64,000 nt of DNA from Merluccius polli (GCA_030340625.1 JAOPHQ010006540.1:338501-402500), one strand, 5' to 3'. Numbered from the stretch's first letter, positions 20,554 to 33,837 are shown. Notes: a model not told the origin generated them from the letters alone. Made by a program: numbers and translations.

Positions 20554-23090
20554 CCTTAATATGTAAACGCAGACAACTACTTTGTCTCAGACAACTCTTT
20601 ACATAGTGGTAATGTAAGCGAAAGCGAATGTGCTTTGTTTTCGCCTTCCATACAGTTTTGAAAGTCCATCAACGGAGATGAGACAAACTTAATATCATAA
20701 TTCATATTTTAGAAGGTTTGCCCACCAGTCAGGGGACTTGTCAATCATGAGAGCTCCACAACTCTCTGCTGACATTCAGTGCCCTTTTCACATTTCCTCT
20801 GGGGAGCTGAAATAATAAATCACATGGCTCCAGTGACCCAGGACTCAAAAAAGAAAGAAAAAAAACATGAAATATGATGGTGAAGGCAAACCCCCATCAG
20901 GACAAACCTTTACTCATTCCTATGCAAAGTGATTAGCAGTCACTAACATGGTAATGTTCACACACACAGACACACCCATTGCATGTTTCAATTGTTGGCA
21001 AAGCAAAAAGGCAAAGCATAGGCCTACATAATATTTCATCACGTTCGTACCATTTACAAAATATATCGTATACGATATTGTTTGGAAAGTTTTTAAGTTG
21101 TCCTCTTGTATCTTTTTATATGTGGATGAGACATTACCTGCCAAGCGTTCTGAGTGTGTTTAGTGTGGGTAAAGTGTTATATAAGTGCTGTCAATTTGCC
21201 AACAAGGCTACACTGAACTATGGGTTTATATATACACACACAAACCATTTTGTGAAAGCTTTTATCCAAAGTGTCTTACAATATATTTGGCCTCAGTGGA
21301 ATTGAGCGAAGCTAACCCTGTGTGTATGCTATGCTAAACCAATCGAGGGCCAGCTTTGGGACCTGTGCTATCTAAAATAAATTTTATTTTTTCTAAATTT
21401 GGCAAGTGGGTTTTCCCCCCCCGAAATCGACAATGTTGGGAACAAGTGGGACAATAAAGCACAGCCATGTCGTGTCCATGCCAGTGAACAGAAGTGAACA
21501 AACCAGCACATGGACATCAGTGATTGTAAGGCTGCATCACTGAACATCTGACGACTTCAACACTGTCTTCAAAGGAGACCACCTCTAGAGACGTTAATTG
21601 TGTGTCTTATAGTGCGGAAACAAATCTGAAAACATCAGAGTATGATGTCATTTATTAATCCCAGGTGAGTATTTTGGGAGACCACCTGATAGGAGTGGCC
21701 CTGGAACTTTGCCACATATCTTTGTCACATCTGCAGACAGCAGGTGAGCCATTTCATGTATTTTTTTAAAGTTAGAGTTGGATTCTTATAAATTGGCATA
21801 CATTCTCAGGATTGTTCAGGACTTGCTGAACAAATGTATTGTGTCAATTGCAAGTATGATGATGTTCATTGGCAAACAGGAAAACGTACAACTTGGTCTA
21901 CATCGTTGCGTTTACAAACTAACAAAGTCTACAACTACAACAATTCTAGCCATATTCGCTTCGCTCAGTAGGTGTGGAAAGTCTGCCATCGGCAATGTTT
22001 GTTGAGGAGCGTCTATGGCGGCATATCACTGCCAAAATTGCGAATTATTATTGCAAGCACTTTAACTGCACTCATGTACAGTATTTCTCTGCTCACGAGA
22101 GCAATAATATAGCCTGCGAGGAGAAAATAATTCATTGCGCGCACACATACTGTGAAGCAGCACACAACTGACGCTCCGTGCGCACAAATGCTGTCTTTGC
22201 TCTCTTGCTTGCAAAGTGGTTACCTGCTCACTCAGTCAATATTGTTTGTTATAACATTGTTTTTATGTAATGTTGTGCATTTGTACAGACAAATGCCTCT
22301 AAATATGTGTTTGAGAAGGAAAGGGTAGCCTATTTGTTACTTAGACATTGGAGATTATTATGTTGTAGTCAGTTGGTGGTGAAATGAGGATGACATAACA
22401 TGATGTGATGATTTCGATACTGATCAGTATCGATCACATCGACGTATCTTAAATAGAAGAATAAGGAAGAGTTTTAGGCTGTGACACTATTGTGTGACGC
22501 ATGGCTGTTTATATGGATGGGAGAGTTTGAAGATGTAGAAATAGACCCCCCCTATTACTGTAATGGAGATGTTCTAGAAATGACTGCATGTTGGATGACA
22601 TGCAGATGGAGGTCTGTTCCTAACCCACACCCTGACCAAATTAACACAAGGCTTCTATTCAAAATCCTCACGGCATTACCTCACATAGTCATAGTCAGTC
22701 CCCCTGCTCACTTGTATCAACTATTATTACCTTCCCTTACAGCAGGGAAGCAACACATCCTGACTTCACTCTCTGCGCAGTTGCCAACCATGATAGAATA
22801 TAATGCCATATAATAGATTATAATGCTTGATTTCTGATTGTAGTTATGGTAAAGCCAGTATATGTTGATCTATAAGGTTACCATTGTCTTGTTATGTTCA
22901 TTTTATATAAATAGGGGAGACCATTTTGTCACTTTTTGTTTGCCAAATAAATGCCTATTTCTGCACATTTTGTTGTCAAGGCACTTCTTCAGTCACTGAG
23001 CCGTGAGAGGGTTTGAGTCACACTGCTTCTATATGTTATGAAACTGTCTGTTACGATAATAAAATGTGAAATGGTAACACTTTACAATAA
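19900..23090. other. No gene recognised; (CA)n at 20513-20552
   Basis: Contains GATA/GATC-type words just after the AT run, a G-run (20029-20037), a (CCA)n patch (20268-20283), a G run (20380-20389) and a (CA)n microsatellite (20513-20552). Open frames such as 20979-21305 and 22481-22813 (plus) lack motifs. Nothing could be assigned to a known family. Confidence 0.45.
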
Positions 23091-23129
23091 GGTATGCAAA
23101 AAGTGGTTAGTTACTGAGGAATGAATGAG

Positions 23130-23500
23130 TAACGAATGATGAACGACCAGGGCCCTAACTGGGGCCCTAACTGGGGCCCTAACAGGGCCCTAAGTGACAG
23201 TTACTCAGTAACTACTGAGGAGTTACTGGTAAACAGACTAGGGGACTACTGTATTCGTTACTCAGTAACGAATACAGTAGTCACTACTGTATTCGTTACT
23301 GAGTAACGAATGATGAACAACCAGGGCCCTAACTGGGGCCCTAACAGGGCCCTAAGTGACAGTTACTCAGTAAATACTGAGGAATTACTGGTAAACAGAC
23401 TAGGGGACTACTGTATTCGTTACTGAGTAACTGTCACTTAGGGCCCTGTTAGGGTTCCAGTTAGGGCCCTGGTTGTTCATCATTCGTTACTCAGTAAATC
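23130..23500. repeat. Array of direct and inverted copies around GGGCCCTAACTG
   Basis: A block with AACGAATGATGAAC, CCAGGGCCCTAACTG, GTGACAGTTACTCAGTAA, CAGACTAGGGGACTACTG and TATTCGTTACT occurs twice in direct orientation (about 23133-23262 and 23303-23425). Its first half then recurs inverted (about 23421-23497). The GGGCCCTAACTG word is itself tandemly repeated. A 39-base perfect palindrome (19-base arms, one C in the centre) sits at 23244-23282. Just upstream, 23073-23093 reads GGTAACACTTTACAATAAGG, a common start of short fish transposons. Confidence 0.8.
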
Positions 23501-23564
23501 TAAAAGGCCTAATTTAAAAGTTTGTTCAGACTTTTGTAAGGTTGCATCCGACTGCTAACCTATT

Positions 23565-24077
23565 TTAGCCTGGCAATCCAGACCCACATCAGAAAGATGT
23601 AGGGTCTGGCATTGCTCCATTGGCAGTGTGGGCGGGATACATGGGTTGCCTTTCAAGTTCCCTCTGCACGCAATAGGATAGCGCTACAACCAATCAGAGC
23701 AACAAAGTAGGTGACGTAGTCAGAGCGACGGCTCTGACTACGTCATTAATCAAAACTCCGAATACATCTTTCTTTTCGAGGAAAGCCGTTCTTTGTTCTT
23801 TTCTCAAAGAAAATGTTAACTTCAAGTCTTGAAGAGTCGCGGCCAAAGCCGAGTCGAAAGACAGCCGTTCGCCAGCAGCAGCAGCCATTGATTACCTCTA
23901 ACACGGAACCGTCGCAACTCTGTCGTCATGGTAGCCCGGCTTCCGACTCCGCCCCTCACGATGTGATTGGCCTGACAGATTTTCTGTTTCCAGCAGCGCA
24001 AAACGACGACAAAAGGCTAGACCCCCTGGCTGCAAATTAAATTTGTTGCCGCTAGGGGTGTCTAGATTTCTAGGCTA
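23565..24077. mobile_element. hAT-type short element, target AACCTATT
   Basis: AACCTATT occurs directly outside both ends (23557-23564 and 24078-24085). The ends TAGCCTGGCAATCCAGAC and GTCTAGATTTCTAGGCTA are imperfect inverted copies; the left end has one extra T before TAGCC. Within 513 bp it carries a fragment of a helicase-like ORF (23751-23888, minus) and a 15-bp-arm palindrome (23712-23745). It is an internally deleted derivative of a larger element. Confidence 0.85.
23751..23888 (-). pseudogene. N-terminus of a RecQ-like helicase ORF
   Basis: From the ATG at 23888 (minus) the reading starts MAAAAGERLSFDSALAATLQ and goes on DLKLTFSLRKEQRTAFLEKK and DVFGVL (residues 41-46). F-x-LR-x2-Q followed about 15 residues later by D-x-FGVL is the motif 0 region of RecQ-family DNA helicases, just before the Walker A loop. 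In the family the next residues are PTGxGKS; here the reading changes at residue 47 to INDVVRAV, so the ATP-binding loop and the rest are deleted. The join coincides with the palindrome at 23712-23745. The intact relative presumably lies in a full-length element elsewhere in the genome. The similarity is short, so the family call is moderate. Confidence 0.55.
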
Positions 24078-24085
24078 AACCTATT

Positions 24086-24796
24086 AGCTTACTACTATCA
24101 TTTCCCATAGAGGTTAGCGAGTTCGCTAACATTAGCTTGCACGTTACTGCAATAGGATAGGATCCTGATGAATTAAGTATGTCACTTCCTTTCCACCGGC
24201 TGAAAGCGAAAGTACATCAATCTGCCTATATCATGTTGGGATCAAGACTTCAAAATTAAACAAATTAAATTAAACTTCAAAAGAAAAACAGCTTGAAGCA
24301 CAAGATAAACAATGTTAGGAATTGATGGAGGATTTTTTGTTTGAGTTTGAACGTCAAGATGACTTTGATTTGTTCATGTGTTTTCTCTTTTTCCCGGTGT
24401 GCTTGGACCCCTATAATCACCGCCTGCAGCTACACTCAGACAAACTCATGTTAAGTGATGAATCTTTCATGGTAGAGTAATGAATACATGTACCTATACA
24501 TTAACTATAGATTTAGGTTACTTTGTGCTGAGTTAAGCCGGGCACTTACCATCAAACTCAGCAATTTTTTTCACACTAACTGGCAAACTTGATCACACAG
24601 AGATACCACATAATTCACAATTATAATATATATTTTTAGGAAAAGCGATTTTATTCGCAACTTTTATTCTGCAACTTCTAAAAGCTCTGTGGATGTACTA
24701 TTTTTTAAAATTATTATTTGTCTACATAACAATGTTATCTATAGGACCTTTAATCAACCCACTGTTCTTTAATCACTGTTTTTTCTACTGTGCCCC

Positions 24797-24836
<40 letters not shown>

Positions 24837-27800
24837 AACAAACAAACACACACACAACCAATCTAAACTATATAATACTATACTGTCCCAAAGTATATTA
24901 TATACATATAAACAAGGGCATACATTGTGCAAATCTATTGAATGTCTAATATCTAAACAGATTACACAGGGAAGAAACACAGCATTTACCGAAATCATTA
25001 TTGATTCAAGGTTTCATTTTTGTACAGAATGAGTTCCTGTTAATGCTGATGGTTTCATTTGTCTTCGGTGTCCATTAAGCAGGTACATTCAGTCTTGGAG
25101 CCTGAATGAGAAGACCATTAAATATATTTCCATTCTCCCTCTTTCAGCTAGATGTAATCAAACCTGTAGTCAAATTTGTGGATTAAGGTATTTGTTGCAT
25201 TGAAAAAATTATATTATTTTGAAAAGGCCCTCATATTATTATATATGAGCCGTGTGATGTATATTAATGCAAATATTTTAACCTTAAAGACTAAGGCAAC
25301 ATACGCATTATGACGCTTCCTTTTACGATTCAGACTTCCTTCCTAAGCGAACCCTCCAGGGTAAAGTAATATTGATAAACAGACTGGGGGAAATAGCTTT
25401 TGCCATGCGAGACGTCTTCCTTGTTTTGTCAAATAAGAGGCATCATGGCAGGCTGCTATAGGTGGAGACAATCCTGTTCATAAGTAAACCAATAATCCCA
25501 AACCATGGGGGAAATCAGTGCTGAGAGCCAGAGGAAGGGGTGTGATGCCTCTCCAATCCTGGTCTTTCACTGTCACTGTTTGAACCTGAAGGGCCAGCAC
25601 CACAGCACACATCAACCTGCCCAAATTCCTTTTTGTTTTTGTATTACCTATAGACCTGTTCCAAATGACCACTGTTGCTGCTGCTGAGCTGAGGTTTTGG
25701 TGTTGTTTTTGAGGCTTGTGGTTTCATGTTGGTGATTTTGAAATGAAGTTGCTGTTTCTGATATCGGCCCAACATCTGCCAACGGTTGACATATTGAGCT
25801 TGTAATCCCAGATGATAGACTAACCCTGATCTGGCATTGACACTGATTTACAGGTAATTACTCCTCTGGACATCGTCAGCAAGCCCAAAATAAGCCCCAG
25901 TAAGAAAAAACATTAAGACATAAACCCGTGAGGTGAATTTCGGTATATACATTTACAGGTTGTTCTCCTTCTTTCTTTTATTTGCATTTCACTCATTCTT
26001 AATCTGTAAAAGGCTTCTGCAAACAGTCCTGTGTTTTTCTGTAAACAATAGGGACAATCCTGAGTGCCTGCTGAAACAACAAGAAGATGCCCTAATGACC
26101 TCAGAAGGTTTTGAGTAGTACCCTTTTTGAGTAGTAAATCTATACTTTCTTCCAGATGCATTGTTTCAGCTTGCCGGACTGCCACGTATGGTCTGGCTCA
26201 GGCCTATAAGAAGTGTGTGCATTAGAGAGGATTCAGATTTGGACCCCATTGGGGGATTCGGACTCCATTCAGATGCATTGAATGTCATCCCGCTTGTGTT
26301 CTCTGTTAAATATAACGTTATTTACTCAGACACTTTTGGGAGCGGACCTCCATCGTTTCATCATCCACAGACCAGCATTCTGGCAGCCGAGAAGAATATA
26401 CCACACCCGCTTCACTGTCACTCTGTTTTCTGTTAAGGGTTGTCTCATATAGAGATGTATCAAATGTATTTTCACGTGAAAAGGTCGATGAAAAACATGA
26501 TTGATCAAACTCCAATCCAAATCAATGACTTCTTAAGACCAAACTTTTGGGCAAGAAAAACTTACAAGACAACAAAGACTTTACAGACAGTGTGAACATG
26601 TCTACATTTAGGGCATGTCTTATTTATATTACTGAATGTGACATCTAGTATATTGAAAGCACCTGTGGGTTTTGTCTATGGTAGGGATATAGGGGGAGCG
26701 GGACTGATATTTGGGTGGACAGCCATGTGGGGAACCTTCATGGAGCCAAACGCCACGGCTCTCTGGGAGTCTTTGCGTTTGGGAGTAGTTTGAGACAGTT
26801 TTATGGTCGCTGGGATCGCGCCGCAAGAAACCTTTGTGCGGACATGAACGGTGTTTTGGGCCACTGGACCCGAGAGTACCACTCAACACAACGCTGGGCC
26901 GCCCTGCTTGTTGGAGATGACGTGCGGTGATGCATATTAACTTTGTAACCAATGAGTAGGCCTACTCGAGAACTCGTACCTGAGCATCATTAGTTCTGTT
27001 TATTGTTTTGGTGGCTGTATATCTGTGTTAATCCAAGTTGCTGATCACACATATGCAGGCACCTTGTTTTCTGTGGTTTGATGCTATCTCTTAGATTGTT
27101 TCTTTATTCTCAGGTTAAGACTAGGGAATGGTGTGCTAGGCAGGGACCGGTAGGAATAGAGTAGGAGGTGTTGTAGTAGGGTGCATTATAAGGGCTGGGG
27201 GACATTGAGGGAACAGGATAGACTTATTACGGTGGATTATTGTATCTCAAATGCGTTGTCTGTGTATTGTCAACTGCATGCTCGACCCCACAACAAGACT
27301 TTAGTATTGACATAAAATAAGCAAAACAGACTATGTGATTGTGTTTGCCATAATAAGCTAGCTAGGTAGAAAAATGGTGCCTTTCATGTTGTCTTTAAAG
27401 CCTTTGTGGCCTTTCAAAATGTGTTTGATATTCTTAGCTTCAAAGTAAATGCAGTTGGGTATCTTGACTACATTACTTTTTCCCAATGCTATTTATGTGT
27501 TTACTAGGAACCAAATAATGTGAAACCTATTGTATTTATCTTTGTTTTGTTCCCTTGTCCTCTTGCTTAGTGGGATGTTCATTCAGGGGTAGACTGCCTG
27601 CATTATCATTCACATATAAATTGACTAAAAAGGCCCATTAATGCCTAAATCTCAATACAACTTACGGTGTCTTTCCAACTCTTATTTCCCTTGTAAGCAA
27701 AGTCAACAAAACGGATTGCAGTGCAGGCATAAAAAATAAATATGAAGTGGACTGCAAGGTATCACAAAATGGTGTGTCTTAGAGCGGATTGGTAAGTGTG

Positions 27801-28047
27801 CTTCATCCCATGAGCAAAACAAGCACAGAGCAGCTCAATATCTTTTTAATGCATGCTACACTTTGCTAGCCTGCAGCTTTAAAATAGCATCCTGCCTACA
27901 AAGTCCATAAGGCATAGCATTTAAAATTAAACTACACTAAACCAAATGTAACCTCTGATATGCTCATTCCTCATCCAATAGACCCTTTTCACAGTCATAG
28001 GACAAGGTGTGCGGTGTTACTCATTAGACTAATTACGGGTGTGCTGC
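24086..28047. other. No gene recognised; microsatellite at 24799-24852
   Basis: Largely unique-looking, AT-rich DNA. A (CA)n run followed by (CAAA)n lies at 24799-24852. Open frames (for example 26161-26436 and 26715-26930) have no motif or clear exon boundaries. Confidence 0.45.
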
Positions 28048-28108
28048 TTTTATGTACCGGGGCACGGGTCTATGCCCTGGTAGGCTACATAAAAGTAGCA
28101 GACCCCTG
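28048..28108. repeat. Imperfect hairpin with ~20-base arms
   Basis: GCTGCTTTTATGTACCGGGG (28051 on) pairs with CCCTGGTAGGCTACATAAAAGTAGCAG (to 28101). The arms have mismatches and a small bulge, with CACGGGTCTA in the loop. It could be a tiny fold-back element or a structured RNA; I cannot decide. Confidence 0.5.
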
Positions 28109-28449
28109 GTTAGTGTTATGAGAGACACCTGTGTTGCTCAAGCTTTCTTCTAGTTGACTCTGGATTACACTGCATGTTGCTCTAGTTTGGTAAACATTTA
28201 CACAGTTGGTGTGAAAGCAACATCCTAAAAGTGTAAACCACTGTAACTATGCTTTCCTTACCTTTCAAAATAAATTCCCTGGTCTGTAGCAACGAGTCAA
28301 TAAGGAGATCAATTAGCGTGCAGCTTCTTGCCATTAACTCTCCTCCAAAACAACAGCACACAACTGGGTCATTTCCAAAAGTTCCCCAAAACCCTCTCCA
28401 AAAAAAAAAAATATTAGGAAGTGAGACTCCCGTGTGCACCAATCACAAC

Positions 28450-30099
28450 CTTGAGCCTTGATTGGAGCAGAGCACATAGGGGCTCCTGGGGGCCTTCAAC
28501 CAGAGATGGGCCTGAGGCTGAGAGTGGGGGGGGGGGTGGTCTGAAGGCATCGCAACAGCAGAAGATGAACAGGCTGTAATGAACCTCCATGGTGCCGCTG
28601 GTCTTATCCCACTTGGCCCAGGCTGCTAATAGCTCTGCGGGGTCCCATCCGACTCCCCTCCTGGCTTACCCGCACCAGTAGTCATTATCTCCTGTGATGG
28701 ACGCGCAATAAATCCGTTGTGCTGTGATTTACCCCACCTCCCAAAATAAGCCCCTCTCTTCCCCTTCCAGGTGGAAGGAGGAGGCCTCAGAAACAATCAT
28801 CTATTTCATTATCGCCTTGCTTTTTATGTGTGTTTGTGTGTGGGTGTGTACACGTGTGTGTGTGTGTGTGTGTGTGTACACGTGTGTGTTGACTTGTGTG
28901 TGTGTGTGTGTACACGTGTGTGTGTGTGTTGGTACACATGTGCATGTATGTGTTTATGTGCGTGTGTGTATTTGATCGTGGCGATAAAGGGGAGAGGGTG
29001 GTGGTGGTGGGGTCACCTGTACTTTCTATTAGGCTCTACGGACAACATATTTGAGTGTCTTCAAAAGGACCCCCTCTGAGCCCTTTATTACTGTTGACCT
29101 ATGAGTGTCAACTCAATAAGGATGTACCCAATGTAAGCAGATGGGATCCCCCAAATGTTTTCTGCCTGGCTGCACTCCCCCATGAACTCTAATGAAGCAA
29201 TTTATGAAGCTGGGGAAGCACATGAGGCAGTGTCCCCATAACCCGATACATTACCCAGTCCACCAGCTGCACACTCCCAACTACCGCTTTTTGTCTTCAA
29301 CAAATGCAATACTCCTCTACTACTGAGTCTGAGAAACCCGCTGTGACAAGAGGCACGTGTGTGTGTGTGACCCTTTTATGGATGGTTAGATTGTCCACTG
29401 GGATAGCCCCCCCCACAACGAACACGAACAACCACAAGCATGTACACAATGGAATGAATGCATTGTTAATTGGATTCTCAACTTCAACACATGACATTTT
29501 GTAAACATTTTCTCTTTCTTTTTTCAAAAAATGTACAATAGAAGGAGCTTAGGGTTTTAATATCTTCATTCATGAAAAGAAGCATGTAAAGAAGGAAAAA
29601 GCCATCAGGGTAAATTGATATTTTGGGAATAAAAGGCAAAGGAATTAAGATGCATGATCTCAGGGGTGCCATATTATGATGCAAAACAGTGTGTGCAACA
29701 TTAAGATCTCAAATGCCACTGCTGTCATAATGTCGTGCTGCACAAGCATATCTCTTGCCCAAATGCCAGGCAGAGACCCTGCATACAGATGCTCTCACCG
29801 TGTCCCTGCAGAATCAACATCCAAACGAGCAATTAGGTGACAGAGAGTACAACTTTGAGTAAAACTATGCAAAAAAATAAATAATTCAATACACTAGAAA
29901 ATAACCCTGCTGGAAGGGTGAAATGTACAGTGTTTTACCGATGATGTAAACACCTCAGGCATGTGGCTTAGAATGCTTCTGTACAAGTGTGTACGCTTGT
30001 GTACATGTGGTTTCTGTGTGTGTGTGTGTGTGAGAATAACCTATGAAAGGTGTCATCTTGTTTGTGTGTTTACGGGCTTGTGTGTGTGCATGTGCATGC

Positions 30100-30131
<32 letters not shown>

Positions 30132-32020
30132 CAATATGAAAAGTGTCAGACTGTCTGACTCTCCATTGAGCATTGTCCATAGTGAATGGGCTGCGCTCCA
30201 GTTATCCGAGCCAGCAGTGTTCCTCCAGTAGCCCAGTCCCATTAAATATGCATCATCCGGACCCTCAAGGTGTGCTGACAAAGACCTGAATTAATGTCAT
30301 CCTATGTGTCGGATTAGAGTTTAGACTGGACCTTTAACTTTGGTCACATCTTTTCTTTTTTTCACCAATTTGTAAAATCAGCAAGGAGAAAGTGCTACGA
30401 TACAACGATGGCAATGCCATTTTATTTCAGCTTTACAATGATTTCAATCAGCATTGATGATCCTAATGAGCCTTTCCAGAGAGGGGACCCCCTGCCTCAA
30501 ATGTCTTTCAAGTTTAAGATGAGAGCCTAATACATTCCCACTGGGTCACCCACTGCACACTCTCAATTAACAGTCCTGCAAAAACACGTTTTCCTGATGT
30601 CTAAAGCACTCACACAAGCCTTTGAAGTCAGTGTTTTTGTTCTCTCTTCACTTTTAGGAATGAACAGCGTGGTTCCTGTGTCATCTTCACGCAGCGTTAT
30701 CGGCAACTTTTGAAGTTGAACCTTTATCCAATCGGACATGAAAAGCCAATCCATTAGCACAATCTCATCTCTTTATGGGAAACTAGAAGGACTAAAGAAG
30801 AATCACTCTCAGATAGTGTCGGGGACGTGTGATCACCGCATACAAATTGACTTTTGATGGCTGAGCAGCTGAGTCACAAAATAATGCGATAATAGCATCA
30901 AGGAATTGGTCTGAACTCAGGTAATTTAATTAGACAGGTGTAAGGATGGTTGAACACATGAACCAACAAGCCAAGCACCAAATTCACTTCTTGTATCATT
31001 CAATTTTAATTTAGATGGCAGACAATATCTTATTGTTATGGACTTCAAAATGAATAGATGCTATCTGGAAAAAATGACACATAATGACCAGATTTAAGTG
31101 TTTTATTGCTGAGGGGTGTGTTATTTGCTACATTGCATTGCCTGTGATGCATTTCACAAAATTGCGTTCTATTAATTTGAACTACTTGTGGTTATGTGCT
31201 TGTTGACATTAATATAAGTACACTAGATTGGCATGGTTTACATTTTTTCAGATCATAAAAACCCTCTCAAAACAATATGGCATCAATAGGAGTGAATGTA
31301 CTACACTATATTTTTTTGAGTCTATGCATCCCCAAAATGATCCAGGCAGAACCTCGGTATCTGCCAAGTGGGGCTGTTTTGGTATAACTAGCTTGGTTGC
31401 TTTCTGTTGGCCATAATTACTAATTGATAATAATAATAATATAATATATAATAACAATAAATAATAATATATATACATAATAATAAATAATAACAACTGT
31501 GCTCCTTTTTGTCTTTTCTTTGCGTTGTCGAGCATAGTATAACCTTTGGACAATGTCCTTTTCATCCATAGAACCAACCTCAAACCAGCATCAATCCTCT
31601 CTCAACTATCTCTTTTGATACATTTTCTTTGAAGCCATATGCTCAAAGCACTTCACAATATATCAGTAGTACAGTAAAGTAAACACAGTACAACAGTAAA
31701 GCCCAAAACAAGTATTGCATTTCACCAAGCGTGAGGCTCTAGATTTGTGTGAGATGCTTCTCTTTCTTCTTAGTTAATGCTCATCTGAACAAGCTGTGAT
31801 TGTGTTCAGCAAGTTTCATCGTCACTAATCAGTTATTATTTCTTTTTAGCACAACATTCTTCTGGCTTTGGCTATTGAGGAAGATTTGAGAGTTTGTATA
31901 TAAGCAAGATTTTGAAAATAAACAACCCAAAAAAACTCCACTAGCTTAGGTGCCATCTCTCTCCCTCTCTTTCTAAGTTTCTCCACTATTGACATGATAA
32001 CACTGTGTGTGCAAATGTGA
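28450..32020. other. No gene recognised; (TG)n tracts, possible conserved non-coding DNA
   Basis: Compound TG runs with ACACGTG interruptions lie at 28843-28976, 30016-30032 and 30099-30130. Stretches of non-repetitive, balanced-composition DNA around 28560-28740, 29140-29290 and 30150-30310 look different from the AT-rich surroundings. Low-complexity ATAATA lies at 31425-31495. No coding potential is supported. Confidence 0.4.
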
Positions 32021-32255
32021 TTGACAGGCAAGATGGATTTCCCAAACCAATCAGGGCATCTCTTCCCTGATTGAAATCCATCTTTCAGAAATGAGCCGGG
32101 ATAGGTCTAAAATCTGAATTGGCTCATACAGAGGCAGGCGCGTGCAACTCGAAAGATATATTTCACTCACTAATAGCTGATGGTTGGCTATGCCATTTTA
32201 AATAAATTACACTCAAATAATAGCTCTTAAATATTACCTACAGCACCTTTAAAAT
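32020..32255. repeat. Probable end of a short DNA transposon
   Basis: Ends ATTACCTACAGCACCTTTAA (about 32234-32253), the complement of the TTAAAGGTGCTGTAG word that begins a group of fish short elements. Upstream are a fold-back GATGGATTTC/GAAATCCATC (32032-32084). The opposite end was not identified. Confidence 0.4.
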
Positions 32256-32606
32256 AGACTGAATTAGGCATGTCGCCATGTTGAAAGCACACACATTTCC
32301 AAACCAACTTAAAATATAAATGAATACCACACTTACAGTGTGCAGTTAAAACTCCCATTTACCACTGTCATCCCATTGTCATTTCACACCCAGATTACCA
32401 AGCTATGGAGTTGACACTTGCTAAAGCACTATATTTAACCCTATATAGCCAAACACTGAGTATAGGGAAGCCTCGACATTATGACAGCCAGTCAAGGCGT
32501 GATGGAGCTTGTGGTGGTCTCGCTCTGTCTCTCAGCCCTCTGTCAGTTGAAATCCATGCCCAAGGTGATATTTGGAGTCCAGTCATGCTTGACAGCTGTC
32601 TCTCTC

Positions 32607-32642
<36 letters not shown>

Positions 32643-33740
32643 TCTCTCTCTCTCTCGTTTTCTGTTTAACTCAGATCTCTGCCAATTTTCTCTTTGAATT
32701 TCCAAGAGCCCCAAGCTCTAGAGAACACAGTGTAAGCATATGTTGTTGTGTGTCATGGAGACCAATGATCTTAAAGCAGCTGCTTGTCAAATGACCGTCT
32801 AGTTCAAGAATTGCCTGAGTATCCGTCAGCCAAACCGGGGGGAAAGTGAAAACAAGTTGAGTCGTGGATTCTGGTCTTGATGTCATGGTTACTAATGAAA
32901 CAAGGAAATGTTATCCTTCAATAATCACGTGTAACTACGTAATTACAAATGGTTTTGATAGGATTACGTTATTGCATGCACAAGCACTATGGTGGCATAT
33001 ACTTGAAGTCAATGGGAGGTAACTACTTTGCTATTGCATACTAACTTCCTCTTGTTTAATGTGGAAAAATAGACATTGAAAATAAACATCGGAAAAATAG
33101 CATCCCCCTAAATTCAATCTCGGGCCATATACCCATACCTCCCGAGGGCAACATTTAACACGTGGACGCCAGCCAAATACTAATCGATAAAAGTAATTTC
33201 AACCTGACACCTATAATCAACAGTATAAGACACTGCTTCTCCCACTCTCACACTCCCACATCCCCACCACAGATACGCGAGCTGTTCAACAAGCCAGGCA
33301 CCATCTGCGGGCCGCCTCGCCTTGTTTCCAACCCCCCCCGCCCCCCAAAAAAAAGAAAAAGAGAGGGAAAAAAAGAGAGCAGGAAACGAAGAGGCAGGAG
33401 TTGGACTGCGAGGGGAGCATCAGAATTCCCCCCTCTGTTTCCTCTATCAGCGGATATTAAAGACCCATTTCCTCTCCGCCCCTCCTGGGTGTCCTGAGCC
33501 TCTGCTGCTTGGTAATTACAAAATGAATTCTCCCTGTTTGGGAGGGGAGGGGGGGGGGGCTAGAGGTATGGGTGGGGAGCCCTTCCTCACGGTTACTAGC
33601 ACTACTCTTATTTCCATCACCATCACCCCCCCTTCTCTTCTTCTTCATTCACTTCCTCACCTCCACCTCCTTTCAATTCAAGCACGTCCAATTCCAAATG
33701 CTTTAATGCAGACTTCTTGGGTTCACGGAGAGCGAGGGTG
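32256..33740. other. No gene supported; (TG)n/(CT)n at 32611-32657
   Basis: The microsatellite makes artificial Cys-Val-rich frames. At 33162-33497 an open frame follows a pyrimidine tract and CCACCACAG, but its second half is low-complexity (P/K/R-rich from AAAAGAAAAAGAG) and no family is recognised. A G run lies at 33548-33559. Confidence 0.4.
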
Positions 33741-33744
33741 AGAG

Positions 33745-33745
33745 G

Positions 33746-33782
<37 letters not shown>

Positions 33783-33797
33783 ACCAAAGAAAGGAGA

Positions 33798-33832
<35 letters not shown>
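33745..33832. repeat. Two (GA)n microsatellites
   Basis: GA runs at about 33747-33778 and 33801-33832 separated by 22 bases containing TGAACCAAAG. Confidence 0.95.

Positions 33833-33837
<5 letters not shown>

Noticed and set aside
28724..29079. Cys/Val-rich frames
   Set aside because: They are translations of (TG)n repeats, as are frames at 20321, 24750, 30043, 32405, 52727 and 58128.
33162..33741. Open frames of 111 and 139 codons after a pyrimidine tract and CAG
   Set aside because: The first 20 residues (IRELFNKPGTICGPPRLVSN) look exon-like, but the rest is low-complexity K/R/P from A/G-rich DNA, two frames are open at once, and no donor or neighbouring exon was found.
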